From Aquimarina agarilytica ZC1 (GTDB lineage Bacteria; Bacteroidota; Bacteroidia; Flavobacteriales; Flavobacteriaceae): 64,000 nt of DNA. Shown here piece after piece: positions 46,094 through 54,772 of the stretch (its first letter is position 1; each line of letters opens with the position of its first letter). The notes under the pieces are model-generated. The model ran no database searches. It had not been told where the DNA came from and saw only the letters and a program-made list of their open reading frames with translations. The stretch covers positions 1-64,000 of the forward strand of contig NZ_JH621261.1 of the NCBI RefSeq assembly GCF_000255455.1, given 5' to 3'. The position numbers and the translations under genes were made by a program.

Positions 46094-47130
46094 TAAAACA
46101 CTATTTTTCGATTACGAATTAACAAAGTAATAATCACTGGAGCACCAATAAGTGCGGTAATGGCATTAATGGGTAACATTAATTCGCTACTAGGTAGTTG
46201 CGAAATGGTATCGCAAATAAGCATTAATATACTTCCCAAAAGGATAACAGCAGGCAATAGTATTTTATGATTAGAGGTTTTAAACAATTGTCGTGTTAAA
46301 TGTGGAATGGCTAAGCCAATAAAAGCAATGGGGCCAGCAAAGGCAGTGATCACCCCACATAATAAGCTAGTCCCTAGAATAATTAAAAAACGACTTTGTT
46401 GAATATTTTGCCCCATACTTTTGGCATAAGCTTCTCCTAATTGTAAACTATTTAAAGCTTTAATAGCGGTTAAACTAACAAGGATTCCCATGCTATAAAA
46501 ACCCAAAAACCAATAAAGTTCATGCCATGATAGGTTTCCTAAACTTCCAAACCCCCAAAATATATATTGTTGTAAAGCTTCCGCAGAAGCGAAAAAAGAA
46601 AGGACACTCACTATACCAGCGGTAATACTGGCAAACATAAGTCCGATAATAAGTATGGCCATGTGATCTTTTACTCTAGTAGATAATAATAAAACACATA
46701 ATAAAACTAAAAAACTCCCTAGACTAGCAGCAATAGCATAACTCCATTTTTGCGAAAAAATAAATTCAAGTCCACCAAATAAACTAGCGCCCATAATGCA
46801 TAAAGCTACGCCCAAACTAGCACCAGAACTTAGGCCCAGTACATAAGGACCAGCTAAAGGATTTCGGAATAAAGTTTGCATGAGTAGGCCTGCAACTCCT
46901 AAGCCACTACCGACCAAAATAGCGGTTATGGATTTGGGTAAACGATATATCCAAAGAATGTGTTCCCAACTTTCTTTTATAGTTCCGGTACCTGTAATAC
47001 TATGGATTATTTTGCTAAAAGGAATAGCCACCGAACCCAAACTAAGGTTAAGTAACCAAGTAAAGACTAATCCTATGATTAGTGCTACAAAAGTAGTGCT
47101 ATATGAAATTGTAGGCTTGCTAATGATTAT
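46093..47130 (-). CDS. btuC: Cobalamin/iron-siderophore-type ABC permease (BtuC-like), unusual start
   Basis: FecCD-family permease with about ten membrane spans (SGASLGVALCIMG, GPIAFIGLAIPHLTRQLF and others). The first ATG/GTG/TTG in frame is TTG 47040, but that cuts off the first transmembrane segment, which is plainly encoded in frame upstream (FVALIIGLVFTWLLNLSLGS). No canonical start lies between that segment and the upstream stop. The best candidate is ATA at 47128-47130, overlapping the btuF stop as ATAA, exactly where an ATGA overlap would be. Starting there gives 345 aa, the normal length. Confidence 0.82.
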   Translation of the reverse strand: MIISKPTISYSTTFVALIIGLVFTWLLNLSLGSVAIPFSKIIHSITGTGTIKESWEHILWIYRLPKSITAILVGSGLGVAGLLMQTLFRNPLAGPYVLGLSSGASLGVALCIMGASLFGGLEFIFSQKWSYAIAASLGSFLVLLCVLLLSTRVKDHMAILIIGLMFASITAGIVSVLSFFASAEALQQYIFWGFGSLGNLSWHELYWFLGFYSMGILVSLTAIKALNSLQLGEAYAKSMGQNIQQSRFLIILGTSLLCGVITAFAGPIAFIGLAIPHLTRQLFKTSNHKILLPAVILLGSILMLICDTISQLPSSELMLPINAITALIGAPVIITLLIRNRKIVF

Positions 47131-48269
47131 TCTAGTTTTTGATAAAAATGAAATTGGTGATTGGGGACTAAGTTAGGGTGAAAAATTTTGATAAGATCCA
47201 GTAACACCCAGTCAGCTCTAAGTGAGCCTTGCTCATAGTAAAGTATGCCTCCTGTAGCCCCTTTTTTTATATCCTTTGAAAATATTTGTTGTTGAGAGTA
47301 GGCATCAAATAAGGTGTATTTTTCTTCAAAATTACCTAGAGCTTTGGTGCTTGTAAAATTACCGCCTCCAATCCAAATAGCTGCATGTTGCGCTTTATCA
47401 TAAACGGATTCAAAATTTAAAGCTAAACTCCCTGTGTTGGTATCTGTTTTCCATAAATAATCACCTCCAGCATCATGGATTAATTTTGCAGCGTAGCTAT
47501 TTCCACCAGGGACGTACCAAACATCCTTATACATGTTACCCGATAAAATAGTAGGCTTTTGTGTAATTGCTTGGGCTAATTTTTTTCCTTCTAAATAATT
47601 TTTTTCGATACTATTAAAATAGCTAATAGCTTCCTTTTCTTTATCAAATAAATACCCAAATACTTTAATCCATTCGGCTCTTCCTAAAGGATGTGATTCT
47701 AACCAAGAACCATTCATTACGGTAGTAATACCTGAGCGTTCAAACAAATCAAATGCTTTAACATTAGCATTAGAACTAAAACCAACAATAAGTTCGGGTT
47801 GTAAGTCAAGAATCAATTCAGTGTTTAAATTGAGTAGATTCCCTACATTTTTAATTTGCCCCGCATCAATACGTTTTCTGGTTTTTTTGGCAGAAATATA
47901 TTTAGGTTCAGGGAATCCTACTAAGGTACGCTCCACGCCAAGAGCTTCCAATAAAGGGATATCGGTAGTTGAGGTCACTAAAACTCGTTCAACTGGGGTT
48001 CGAATTATTTTTTGGTTTTTAATGGTTTCTGGAATTACTTTATTTTTTGGCACAAAGTAATAGGTGAGTGTATCCACTGCATTTGGCCAAGGTTTATTAA
48101 CTTGTAATTTTGTATAGTTTTCGCTTTTGTATATTACAAAGCCATCAGCATAACTTATTTTTTCAGCACTATGGTGTAATGCTATTTTCGCTTTCGCTGA
48201 AGTTTGTTTTTTACAACTAACTAAAGAAGAAACTAGGCAAAAAATAAAAAGTATAGGTATAAGCTTCAT
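47127..48269 (-). CDS. btuF: Corrinoid ABC transporter substrate-binding lipoprotein (BtuF-like), 380 aa
   Basis: Periplasmic binding protein of the TroA/BtuF fold. Lipobox SLVSC (about residue 19); the N-lobe includes VLVTSTTDIPLLEALGVERTLVGFP and the linker region ELILDLQPELIVGFSSNA; the C-lobe includes GNMYKDVWYVPGGNSYAAKLIHDAGGDYLW. It is 12 bases after cobC and feeds btuCD. It is longer than E. coli BtuF (about 250-270 aa) owing to an extra N-terminal beta region. Confidence 0.88.
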   Translation of the reverse strand: MKLIPILFIFCLVSSLVSCKKQTSAKAKIALHHSAEKISYADGFVIYKSENYTKLQVNKPWPNAVDTLTYYFVPKNKVIPETIKNQKIIRTPVERVLVTSTTDIPLLEALGVERTLVGFPEPKYISAKKTRKRIDAGQIKNVGNLLNLNTELILDLQPELIVGFSSNANVKAFDLFERSGITTVMNGSWLESHPLGRAEWIKVFGYLFDKEKEAISYFNSIEKNYLEGKKLAQAITQKPTILSGNMYKDVWYVPGGNSYAAKLIHDAGGDYLWKTDTNTGSLALNFESVYDKAQHAAIWIGGGNFTSTKALGNFEEKYTLFDAYSQQQIFSKDIKKGATGGILYYEQGSLRADWVLLDLIKIFHPNLVPNHQFHFYQKLE

Positions 48270-48281
48270 AAATAGAAAATA

Positions 48282-48857
48282 TTAAAAGGCAATAGGAGTT
48301 TCCAGACCAGCAGTTACAGTAAATTTATTATTGATATATGTTAATCGAATTACTTGTCCATAATCCAATTTAATACTAAAAGAGTCTTTTAAAGGAATAT
48401 CCAGTACACTTGCCAAAAAAGCACGCATAGGGCCTGCATGACTTACAATAATTATAGGGGTTTCGGTAGGTATTTTTGTTAACTTATCAAAAAAAGTGAG
48501 CACACGTTTGTTTAATTCTAAATAAGATTCGCCACAAGGCGGTTTTTCGGTAACAAAATTAGCCATCCAAGGATCAATTTCACTGCTAGGTATAGCATTC
48601 CATGGAATATTTTCCCATGTGCCAAAATTAAGTTCTTTTAATTCGCTACGTAGTGAAATTGGATTACCTAATTGACAAGCTAGTTTGTAACAACGTAAAA
48701 GAGGACTCGAATATAGTTCTGCTTCTTTTACAGGAAGTTGTTTTTTGATCAAAGCTACTTCATCCACAAAACTATCGGTAACATCCAAATTGAGTTGCCC
48801 GTAACAAATTCCTTTGTCTATTTTAGGTGTGGTATGCCTAACTAAATAAATTTCCAT
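48282..48857 (-). CDS. cobC: Alpha-ribazole phosphatase (CobC)
   Basis: Histidine-phosphatase superfamily member that dephosphorylates alpha-ribazole-5'-phosphate or cobalamin-5'-phosphate. Catalytic His in YLVRHTTPKIDKG (RHT instead of the common RHG), the Arg in ELYSSPLLRCYKLA, the acid Glu in ELNFGTWENI, and the second His in VSHAGPMRAF. 191 aa. It overlaps cobS by 16 bases, which supports the cobalamin role over a generic phosphatase. Confidence 0.9.
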   Translation of the reverse strand: MEIYLVRHTTPKIDKGICYGQLNLDVTDSFVDEVALIKKQLPVKEAELYSSPLLRCYKLACQLGNPISLRSELKELNFGTWENIPWNAIPSSEIDPWMANFVTEKPPCGESYLELNKRVLTFFDKLTKIPTETPIIIVSHAGPMRAFLASVLDIPLKDSFSIKLDYGQVIRLTYINNKFTVTAGLETPIAF

Positions 48858-49603
48858 AATGCGACTAAACTTAAATAAATAACAACTTCACTTAATTGTT
48901 GTACCGCTCCGGCACAATCACCAGTTTGCCCACCAATCCATTTGGTGAATTTTTGCCCTAAATACATTTTAGAAATATAAGCAGGAATTACTATTAAAAA
49001 TACCCAAACATTTTGAAATAGCAGTAATGGAAGTATACCAAATATACCAGCAATACTTAGTTGTGTAATGGTCATGCTTTGCGCAGAAGGTTTGATTTTA
49101 CTCTTTTCAATATCCTGAACATAAGAATGGGTAAATAGGAGGGTAGTCGCCATAAAACGACTCAATGCATGGGCAGATATAATAGCGATACTAATTTGTG
49201 TCGAATTCATTTCGCGTAAAGCGGTAAACTTTATACCCAATAACAAAATAAGTCCGATAACGCCATAGGTCCCCAAACGAGAATCCTTCATAATCATTAA
49301 AATCTTTTCCTTAGTCCATCCACCACCAAAGCCATCGCAAACATCGGCAAAACCGTCTTCGTGAAATCCAGCAGTAATAAAAATAGTACTTGCCATACTA
49401 ATTAATAGTGAAATTTCGATTGAAAAAATAAGTTGCGCTACATAAAAAAAGAAGGCGCCAATACCGCCTACGATACTACCAACTAAAGGAAAATATTTAC
49501 TGCTTTTTTGTAAATAAGTGGGGTCATGATTTACCCATTTAGGACACGGAATACGTGTAAAAAACATAAGTGCGGTAAAAAATATATGTATTTCTTTTTT
49601 CAA
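48842..49603 (-). CDS. cobS: Adenosylcobinamide-GDP ribazoletransferase (CobS)
   Basis: Integral membrane enzyme that joins adenosylcobinamide-GDP and alpha-ribazole (phosphate), the last assembly step of cobalamin. 253 aa, several membrane spans, with the conserved opening FFTRIPCPKW, the metal-binding HEDGFADVCDGFGGG (about residues 80-94) and MKDSRLGTYG. Start ATG fits the family. Confidence 0.95.
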   Translation of the reverse strand: MKKEIHIFFTALMFFTRIPCPKWVNHDPTYLQKSSKYFPLVGSIVGGIGAFFFYVAQLIFSIEISLLISMASTIFITAGFHEDGFADVCDGFGGGWTKEKILMIMKDSRLGTYGVIGLILLLGIKFTALREMNSTQISIAIISAHALSRFMATTLLFTHSYVQDIEKSKIKPSAQSMTITQLSIAGIFGILPLLLFQNVWVFLIVIPAYISKMYLGQKFTKWIGGQTGDCAGAVQQLSEVVIYLSLVALWKFI

Positions 49604-49744
49604 AAGGAGTTTGTTTTACATACTGCAAACTTAGATCTTTTAATAAATTTATAAAGCGTAATTATAAAATTTAAGCTTTAAAATCATTGTCAAAAGGACA
49701 ATTTATAAAAACGTTAGTTTCAAAAGGCATGAAAAATAGTGTTA

Positions 49745-50034
49745 TTATCCAGCAAAAGAAATTCGGTTTTCAATTTCTCCAGTTTTTGTATGAATAATTA
49801 CTTCACCATTTATTTTATGGGCAGTTTGTTTCGCAAATTCAATAACACTTAATCGAGTACCAAAAACTTTAGTAGCACGCGTATTTCCATCAGCAACTAA
49901 AGTCCATTTCCTTTCACCTCCTACTATTACATGATATTTGCTAGATTTTAGCGGCTTAGCAGAAACAGCAACGCTATTGCCTAGTTTTTTTTGTATAAAT
50001 TCTTTTTTATAACATAATATTCTATATGCATCAT
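49745..50034 (-). pseudogene. DUF2188-like small protein, frameshifted at an A8 run
   Basis: Inside the cob operon. From ATG 50034 (or 50031) the frame reads about 16 codons (MHIEYYVIKKNLYKK) and stops just past eight A on the coding strand (49985-49992 as T8). The alternative frame from the same run encodes a DUF2188-like domain: KYHVIVGGERKWTLVADGNTRATKVF, EFAKQTAHKINGEVIIHTKTGEI, ending at TAA 49745-49747. One extra A gives a 96-aa protein. DUF2188 proteins are small and poorly characterised; whether it serves cobalamin metabolism or is a passenger is unknown. Confidence 0.65.
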
Positions 50035-50088
50035 TTTAATTGTAAAATACAACTATTTTATAGTTTTTTTTAAAGATGATAATTACAA

Positions 50089-50763
50089 TTAGACTTCATA
50101 CAGAGTAGTTACAATAGCCCCTTTGTTATTTTCTAAATTAATACTTAAAAGTTGTTTTGCCTGTTTAACTTTAAAATTAAATGGAGGAGCTAACAAATTT
50201 AAACCACTGTGTTTTTTTAATCGAATGCCCTGTCCCGAAATGATATCTTTATTGGCTATAAAGTTTCCTTTTGGAATATGTTCTGTGAGTATAACATATT
50301 TATAATTACCTAATTTTTCAACAACTTCGTGGACTTCATTATTTGATAAATGTTGTAATACTTGGCGGAGTATAACACAATCCGCTTTTGGGAGTTTATT
50401 TGTAGCAATATCTAAACAAATAAATGCTAAATTTTCAGCTGTAAATTTTAACTTGTTCCTTTCAATAAGTGGTGCTACAATATCTACGGCAGTGTATTTT
50501 TTAGTGTATTTAACGAGTTCCTTACCAATATTAAAATCACCACAACCTAAATCACATACACTAAGTGGATTGTTAAACGACATTAAAAATGACTTTACAA
50601 TAGTAATATAAGGGTTTATAATGTTTGGATGATGAGAACCATCGCCTGAATAAAAATCAAAAGTTTCATCACCACCCCAAAGTTTTAGTTCATAAATCTG
50701 TTCCATAGCATCTTTGGTAGGCCATGGTTTTTTGGTTTTATTGGATTCATTTTTTTGTGTCAT
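50089..50763 (-). CDS. Class I SAM-dependent methyltransferase within the cobalamin operon, 224 aa
   Basis: Rossmann-fold methyltransferase: motif I VCDLGCGDFNIGKEL (about residues 62-76), acidic strand-2 end in YTAVDIVAPLI, and motif IV-like KADCVILRQVLQHLSNNEV. ATG 50763 lies 1 base after the cobT stop, an overlap-like spacing that implies co-translation; a GTG at 50775 is less likely. None of the known cobalamin-salvage enzymes matches. It may modify a lower-ligand base or be an unrelated passenger. Substrate unknown. Confidence 0.82.
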   Translation of the reverse strand: MTQKNESNKTKKPWPTKDAMEQIYELKLWGGDETFDFYSGDGSHHPNIINPYITIVKSFLMSFNNPLSVCDLGCGDFNIGKELVKYTKKYTAVDIVAPLIERNKLKFTAENLAFICLDIATNKLPKADCVILRQVLQHLSNNEVHEVVEKLGNYKYVILTEHIPKGNFIANKDIISGQGIRLKKHSGLNLLAPPFNFKVKQAKQLLSINLENNKGAIVTTLYEV

Positions 50764-50764
50764 G

Positions 50765-51805
50765 TTATGATTCACTTTTACTCACTCCAGCACTTTCAAA
50801 ACTAGCCATTTCATTTAAAAAATTAACAGCTGATTCAAGTAAAGGATAGGCTAATGCAACTCCAGTTCCTTCACCTAATCGTAAGCCTAAGTTTAGAATT
50901 GTTTTCTTTTCTAAATAGTCAATCATTTTTACGTGTCCTTGTTCATTAGACTGGTGACAAATGATACAATAATCCATTACATTTTCATTCATGGCATTGG
51001 CAAATAGTAGTGCTGAGGTTACTATAAAACCATCAATGAGTACGGTCATTTTTAATTCGGCAGCTTTTAAAATACCACCAGCAATCATAGCAATTTCAAA
51101 ACCGCCAAAAGTTGCCATAATATCAGGAAGTGTGTATGGGAAATGCGTGTCTAAAACTTTACCTAAAATTTCTCCTTTTTTTATAATCCTTTCTTTGTTT
51201 AATCCGGTTCCAGCACCAACGCATTCTTCAATATAAGTATTAGTAAGCGCAGCCATTAATAGCGCTGCAGCCGAGGTGTTTCCAATACCCATTTCGCCAA
51301 AACCAATACTATTACAACCTTTTTTAAATTCATTTTCAACTAATTCTGCCCCTTTTGCTATGGCTTTATGATATTGATCAATGCTCATTGCAGGGGATTC
51401 AAGTACGTTTTTGGTTCCGTAATCAATTTTGGCATCAATTAAGTTAGGGAGTTCTCCAAAATCATGATTCACACCAGCATCAATAACTTTTAGGTTAATA
51501 TTATTTTGCTTACTAAACACATTAATTGCAGCACCACCACTTAAAAAATTATACACCATTTGTGCGGTTACTTCTTGTGGATAGGCATTAACTTCATTGT
51601 CCTTAGCAATACCATGGTCGGCAGCAAAAACTAAGATCGTTGGGTGTGTTAATTGTGGGGTTAATGATTGTTGTATTAGTCCAATTTTTAAAGCCAAACC
51701 TTCTAAATCACCAAGTGCACCAATTGGTTTTGTTTTATTGTCAATTTTATGAAGGATTTTTTCTGCTATAGCAGTATCTACTTTAGTTATATTGAAATTG
51801 GTCAT
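50765..51805 (-). CDS. cobT: Nicotinate-nucleotide-dimethylbenzimidazole phosphoribosyltransferase (CobT)
   Basis: Activates the lower-ligand base to alpha-ribazole phosphate. 346 aa. Conserved features are NKTKPIGALGDLE near the start, FAADHGI, GFGEMGIGNTSAAALLMA (phosphoribosyl binding), a middle GGFEIAMIAGGIL, and the catalytic Glu in LGLRLGEGTGVALAYPLLESA. First in the operon after cobU, from which it is separated by a 190-base gap holding a GT-rich repeat. Confidence 0.95.
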   Translation of the reverse strand: MTNFNITKVDTAIAEKILHKIDNKTKPIGALGDLEGLALKIGLIQQSLTPQLTHPTILVFAADHGIAKDNEVNAYPQEVTAQMVYNFLSGGAAINVFSKQNNINLKVIDAGVNHDFGELPNLIDAKIDYGTKNVLESPAMSIDQYHKAIAKGAELVENEFKKGCNSIGFGEMGIGNTSAAALLMAALTNTYIEECVGAGTGLNKERIIKKGEILGKVLDTHFPYTLPDIMATFGGFEIAMIAGGILKAAELKMTVLIDGFIVTSALLFANAMNENVMDYCIICHQSNEQGHVKMIDYLEKKTILNLGLRLGEGTGVALAYPLLESAVNFLNEMASFESAGVSKSES

Positions 51806-51810
51806 TTTTT

Positions 51811-51876
51811 TATTGGTTGTTGGTTGAGAGTTGTCAGTTTTCAGTTGTGTGTTGTTGGTTATTCGTTGATATAAGT
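51811..51876. repeat. GT-rich low-complexity repeat
   Basis: Runs of GTTGTTGGTTGAGAGTTGTC-like text (AACTGAAAACTGACAACT on the minus strand) between cobU and cobT. A shorter similar stretch lies at about 39418-39445 before the acyl-CoA thioesterase. This type of AACTGACAACT-rich spacer is often dispersed in Bacteroidota genomes; function not known. Confidence 0.5.
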
Positions 51877-51995
51877 TGCGAGTGAAAAATTATAAACGTA
51901 AAACGGATGAAAGTATATTTCTTGTACGAAGAATTTAACTTTTTTATCCTTTAGTCTTTCAACTCCCAACTTATAAGGCTCAACTTTTTATATCT

Positions 51996-52499
51996 TTATT
52001 TTAACTTCATTGGTAATCCCGAAACCATAAAAGTAGCTTTATTGGCATGTTTGGCAATATGTTGATTCATCCAACCTTGAAGTTCGGTGAATTTTCTTCC
52101 TATTTCGGTTTGAGCATGTACTCCCATACCGATCTCGTTGGAAATGATAATAATAGTAGCATCAATGCTTAGTAGTTTACCAAACTCTTTTTTTGCATCT
52201 GCTAAAGCTAAATCTACGTTGTTATTATGATCTACAAAAAAATTGGTAAGCCATAAAGTCATACAATCAACAACATAGGTGTGATTAGGAGTGATCACAT
52301 TAGCGAGTTGTTTTTCTTCTTCAATGGAAGTCCAACGTTCATCGCGATCAGATACGTGTCGATCAATACGTTTTTGGTGATCAGCATCCCAAATCCGTGA
52401 CGTAGCAATATATACAGGAGTATTACTATGTTTTAAAGCTAATTGTTGTGCAAAACTACTTTTTCCAGAGCGTTCACCGCCAGTAATGTAATGGATCAT
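51996..52499 (-). CDS. cobU: Bifunctional adenosylcobinamide kinase / adenosylcobinamide-phosphate guanylyltransferase (CobU)
   Basis: Phosphorylates adenosylcobinamide and then transfers GMP to it. ATG 52499 chosen over 52532 because CobU proteins begin directly before the P-loop: IHYITGGERSGKSSFAQ (residues 2-18). Other landmarks are the guanylylated-His region around DADHQKRIDRHVSDR, WTSIEE, VDCMTLWLTNFF and IIISNEIGMGVHAQTEIGRKF. 167 aa, normal. Divergent from btuB across the riboswitch. Confidence 0.93.
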   Translation of the reverse strand: MIHYITGGERSGKSSFAQQLALKHSNTPVYIATSRIWDADHQKRIDRHVSDRDERWTSIEEEKQLANVITPNHTYVVDCMTLWLTNFFVDHNNNVDLALADAKKEFGKLLSIDATIIIISNEIGMGVHAQTEIGRKFTELQGWMNQHIAKHANKATFMVSGLPMKLK

Positions 52500-52613
52500 T
52501 TTTGATTTTAATAGCTGTTTATACTTAGGCACATTTGAGAAACAAAGTTAAGTGAGTTAATTTTGGAAACGAAAGTTTTCTGCTTATATCTTTTTATATC
52601 TAAATATTGGGAG

Positions 52614-52621
52614 TACTTTTG
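52614..52621 (+). promoter_or_regulatory. Bacteroidota -7 promoter element for btuB
   Basis: TACTTTTG matches the phylum consensus TAnnTTTG and lies just ahead of the riboswitch, giving a start of transcription near 52628. Confidence 0.55.
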
Positions 52622-52627
52622 CAGCGA

Positions 52628-52860
52628 ATTTGGTTTTTATGCTATTCAAATTTATTTGGGAGCTAAAATTAAAAGGGAATCTTGTTAAAATCAAGAACTG
52701 TACCCGCAACTGTATGCTTAGCCTTAATAGGTGCTTATTACATTCTGAGACCACTATTTTTATCCATATTGCGGATTATTCGTAAGATTAATCTTGAAAT
52801 ATAATAAAAATGGGAAGGTAGTAATAAGACGCAAGTCAGGAGACCTGCCATATTTGTAAT
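52628..52860 (+). ncRNA. Cobalamin riboswitch
   Basis: Leader RNA of btuB that binds adenosylcobalamin or related corrinoids and lowers expression. The core is present in order: AAAAGGGAATC, then GAACTGTACCCGCAACTGTA (about 52695-52714), a variable arm, GGGAAGG (about 52812-52818), and the B12 box AGTCAGGAGACCTGCC (52834-52849). It ends about 30 bases before the btuB ATG, so control is probably of translation initiation or early termination. Only the + strand (btuB/btuG) is covered. Confidence 0.93.
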
Positions 52861-52889
52861 ATAAATTCTTTCGGGAGTAAAGGAAATTT

Positions 52890-54767
52890 ATGATGAAAAT
52901 GTATGTAGCCTCTATACTGGGGATGGTTTGTTATTTAAAATCAGTTGCTCAAAATGATTCCATACAACGTTTGGAAAAGGTTACTGTACATCATAATAAA
53001 GATAAAAGGAAACAAGGTCAAGGTCAAAAATTAGTTAGACTTTCTACAGAACAGGTGGTTAGAAACCCAACTAACTTTACGGAAACATTACGATATAATA
53101 GCCCTATAGCATTTAGAGATTATGGTAATGGTGGAACTAGTTCAGCTCGGTTTAGAGGAACTTCGGCAACTAACACGGCAGTATTATGGAATGGCTTAAG
53201 TATTAATGCAGTAGGTAATGGACAAACAGATTTTAATGCATTATCAGCCAGTACTACCGATGAAATTATAATTATTAGTGGAGGATCAAGTACTACATTT
53301 GGTTCTGGTGCTATAGGAGGAGTTATTCAATTGAATGATGATTTGCATTTTAAATCACATCAAAATTTTCAACTTTTTTCGAGTTATGGGAGTTTTAATA
53401 CATCATCCAATTTTTTTAAAGTAAATGTAGGGGGCCATAAATTAGCTTTAAAAGTTGCTACCACTATTAATAGGTCAGACAATGATTATGAATATATAGA
53501 CACACGTTTTAAAGATGAAAATGATAATCTGTTAAAAAATGAGAATGCCAATTATAGAAACTATGGTATAAATACCAGTTTAGGATATAAATTTTCAAAT
53601 ACAAATAAGCTGTTTTTTTATACAACGGTTTACAGAAGTAGTAGGTTGTTTTCTGCGGGATTGCCTAATCCTTCATCGGGAAGTGAACGAAATCAAGATT
53701 TTTATCAGAGAAATTTATTAAAATGGGATACTAAATTTTTAAATTTTACACAATCATTAAAGTTAGGTTATTTAACAGAGGAATATAGATATTATAGTAA
53801 TAAAGATGCGATAAATTTTGATTTAGGTAAGTCTAAAAAACAGGTCGTAGATTATTCATTAATATACCGTTTATCCAACCAATGGGATATAACATATTTT
53901 ATGCTTTATGAAAACACTATAGGTAATACAGATACCATAAATAGACGCCGAGAATCTTTAGGTTTAGGGGGGCTTTTAACATTTGCTCCAAATGAGAAAA
54001 CCATAGGAACATTAGGGTTTAGAAAAGAATATAATTCTGATTTTTTAGTACCTGTTTCAGTAACATTAACAGGTGAAAAATCAATTTTCAATAAGTTTAA
54101 ATTTAAGACAAGCTTATCTACAAACTATAGAGTGCCTACTTTTAATGAATTGTTTTGGCCAGTTGTAGGCAATTCAGAACTGACTCCAGAGCGTTCAAAA
54201 CAGATAGATTTTGGCTTTAATTTTACTAATAAGCTTTTAACCTTATCGGGGACTTATTTTTTTATAAATATTAAGGATAAGATTATTTGGAGACCCATAG
54301 GAACATCTAATTTGTGGAGGCCTAAAAATTTGGATGATGTAATAAATAAAGGTTTTGAAATTGCGTTGAAATTTAATTTTAAAGTTTTAAAAGCGCATAA
54401 ATTTTCGATAAATACAAATTATGTATATACACAAGCAGAAAACACAAAAACGGGTAAACCACTTATTTTTGTGCCTTTAAATTTAGTCAATTACAATATT
54501 GATTATAATTATAAGAGATTTAACCTTTTTGCACAAGGTTTATATCAAAGTAAGATATATACAACAGAGGATACTATTGATTTTCACTCGTTAGACGTTG
54601 TTAATGTTATGAATATGGGGGTAAATATCTTATTGTATCAAAAGAAAAATCACAATTTAGTTCTGGGTAGTAAAGTGAATAATATTTTTAATAAAGTATA
54701 TTATTTTACCAATTTAAGGCCCATGCCTGGAAGAAATTTAAATGTAAATATTAATTATAAATTTTGA
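52890..54767 (+). CDS. btuB: TonB-dependent corrinoid outer-membrane receptor (BtuB)
   Basis: 625-aa outer-membrane transporter. Signal peptide to about residue 21, TonB box-like LEKVTVHH, plug domain (residues 40-150: FTETLRYNSPIAFRDYGNGGTSSARFRGTSATNTAVLWNG is split by Gly-rich turns; SSTTFGSGAIGGVIQL closes it), then a 22-strand barrel ending NVNINYKF. It sits behind the cobalamin riboswitch and ahead of the BtuG-like lipoprotein, which makes the corrinoid assignment strong. Confidence 0.92.
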   Translation: MMKMYVASILGMVCYLKSVAQNDSIQRLEKVTVHHNKDKRKQGQGQKLVRLSTEQVVRNPTNFTETLRYNSPIAFRDYGNGGTSSARFRGTSATNTAVLWNGLSINAVGNGQTDFNALSASTTDEIIIISGGSSTTFGSGAIGGVIQLNDDLHFKSHQNFQLFSSYGSFNTSSNFFKVNVGGHKLALKVATTINRSDNDYEYIDTRFKDENDNLLKNENANYRNYGINTSLGYKFSNTNKLFFYTTVYRSSRLFSAGLPNPSSGSERNQDFYQRNLLKWDTKFLNFTQSLKLGYLTEEYRYYSNKDAINFDLGKSKKQVVDYSLIYRLSNQWDITYFMLYENTIGNTDTINRRRESLGLGGLLTFAPNEKTIGTLGFRKEYNSDFLVPVSVTLTGEKSIFNKFKFKTSLSTNYRVPTFNELFWPVVGNSELTPERSKQIDFGFNFTNKLLTLSGTYFFINIKDKIIWRPIGTSNLWRPKNLDDVINKGFEIALKFNFKVLKAHKFSINTNYVYTQAENTKTGKPLIFVPLNLVNYNIDYNYKRFNLFAQGLYQSKIYTTEDTIDFHSLDVVNVMNMGVNILLYQKKNHNLVLGSKVNNIFNKVYYFTNLRPMPGRNLNVNINYKF

Positions 54768-54772
54768 ATAAA

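Noticed and set aside
49604-49744. Possible cobalamin aptamer ahead of cobS
   Set aside because: No B12 box AGTCAGG-AGACCTGCC or CCCGCAACTG core on either strand.
50123-50305. Small + strand frame inside the methyltransferase
   Set aside because: No ribosome binding site, no conservation clue and full overlap with a clear gene.
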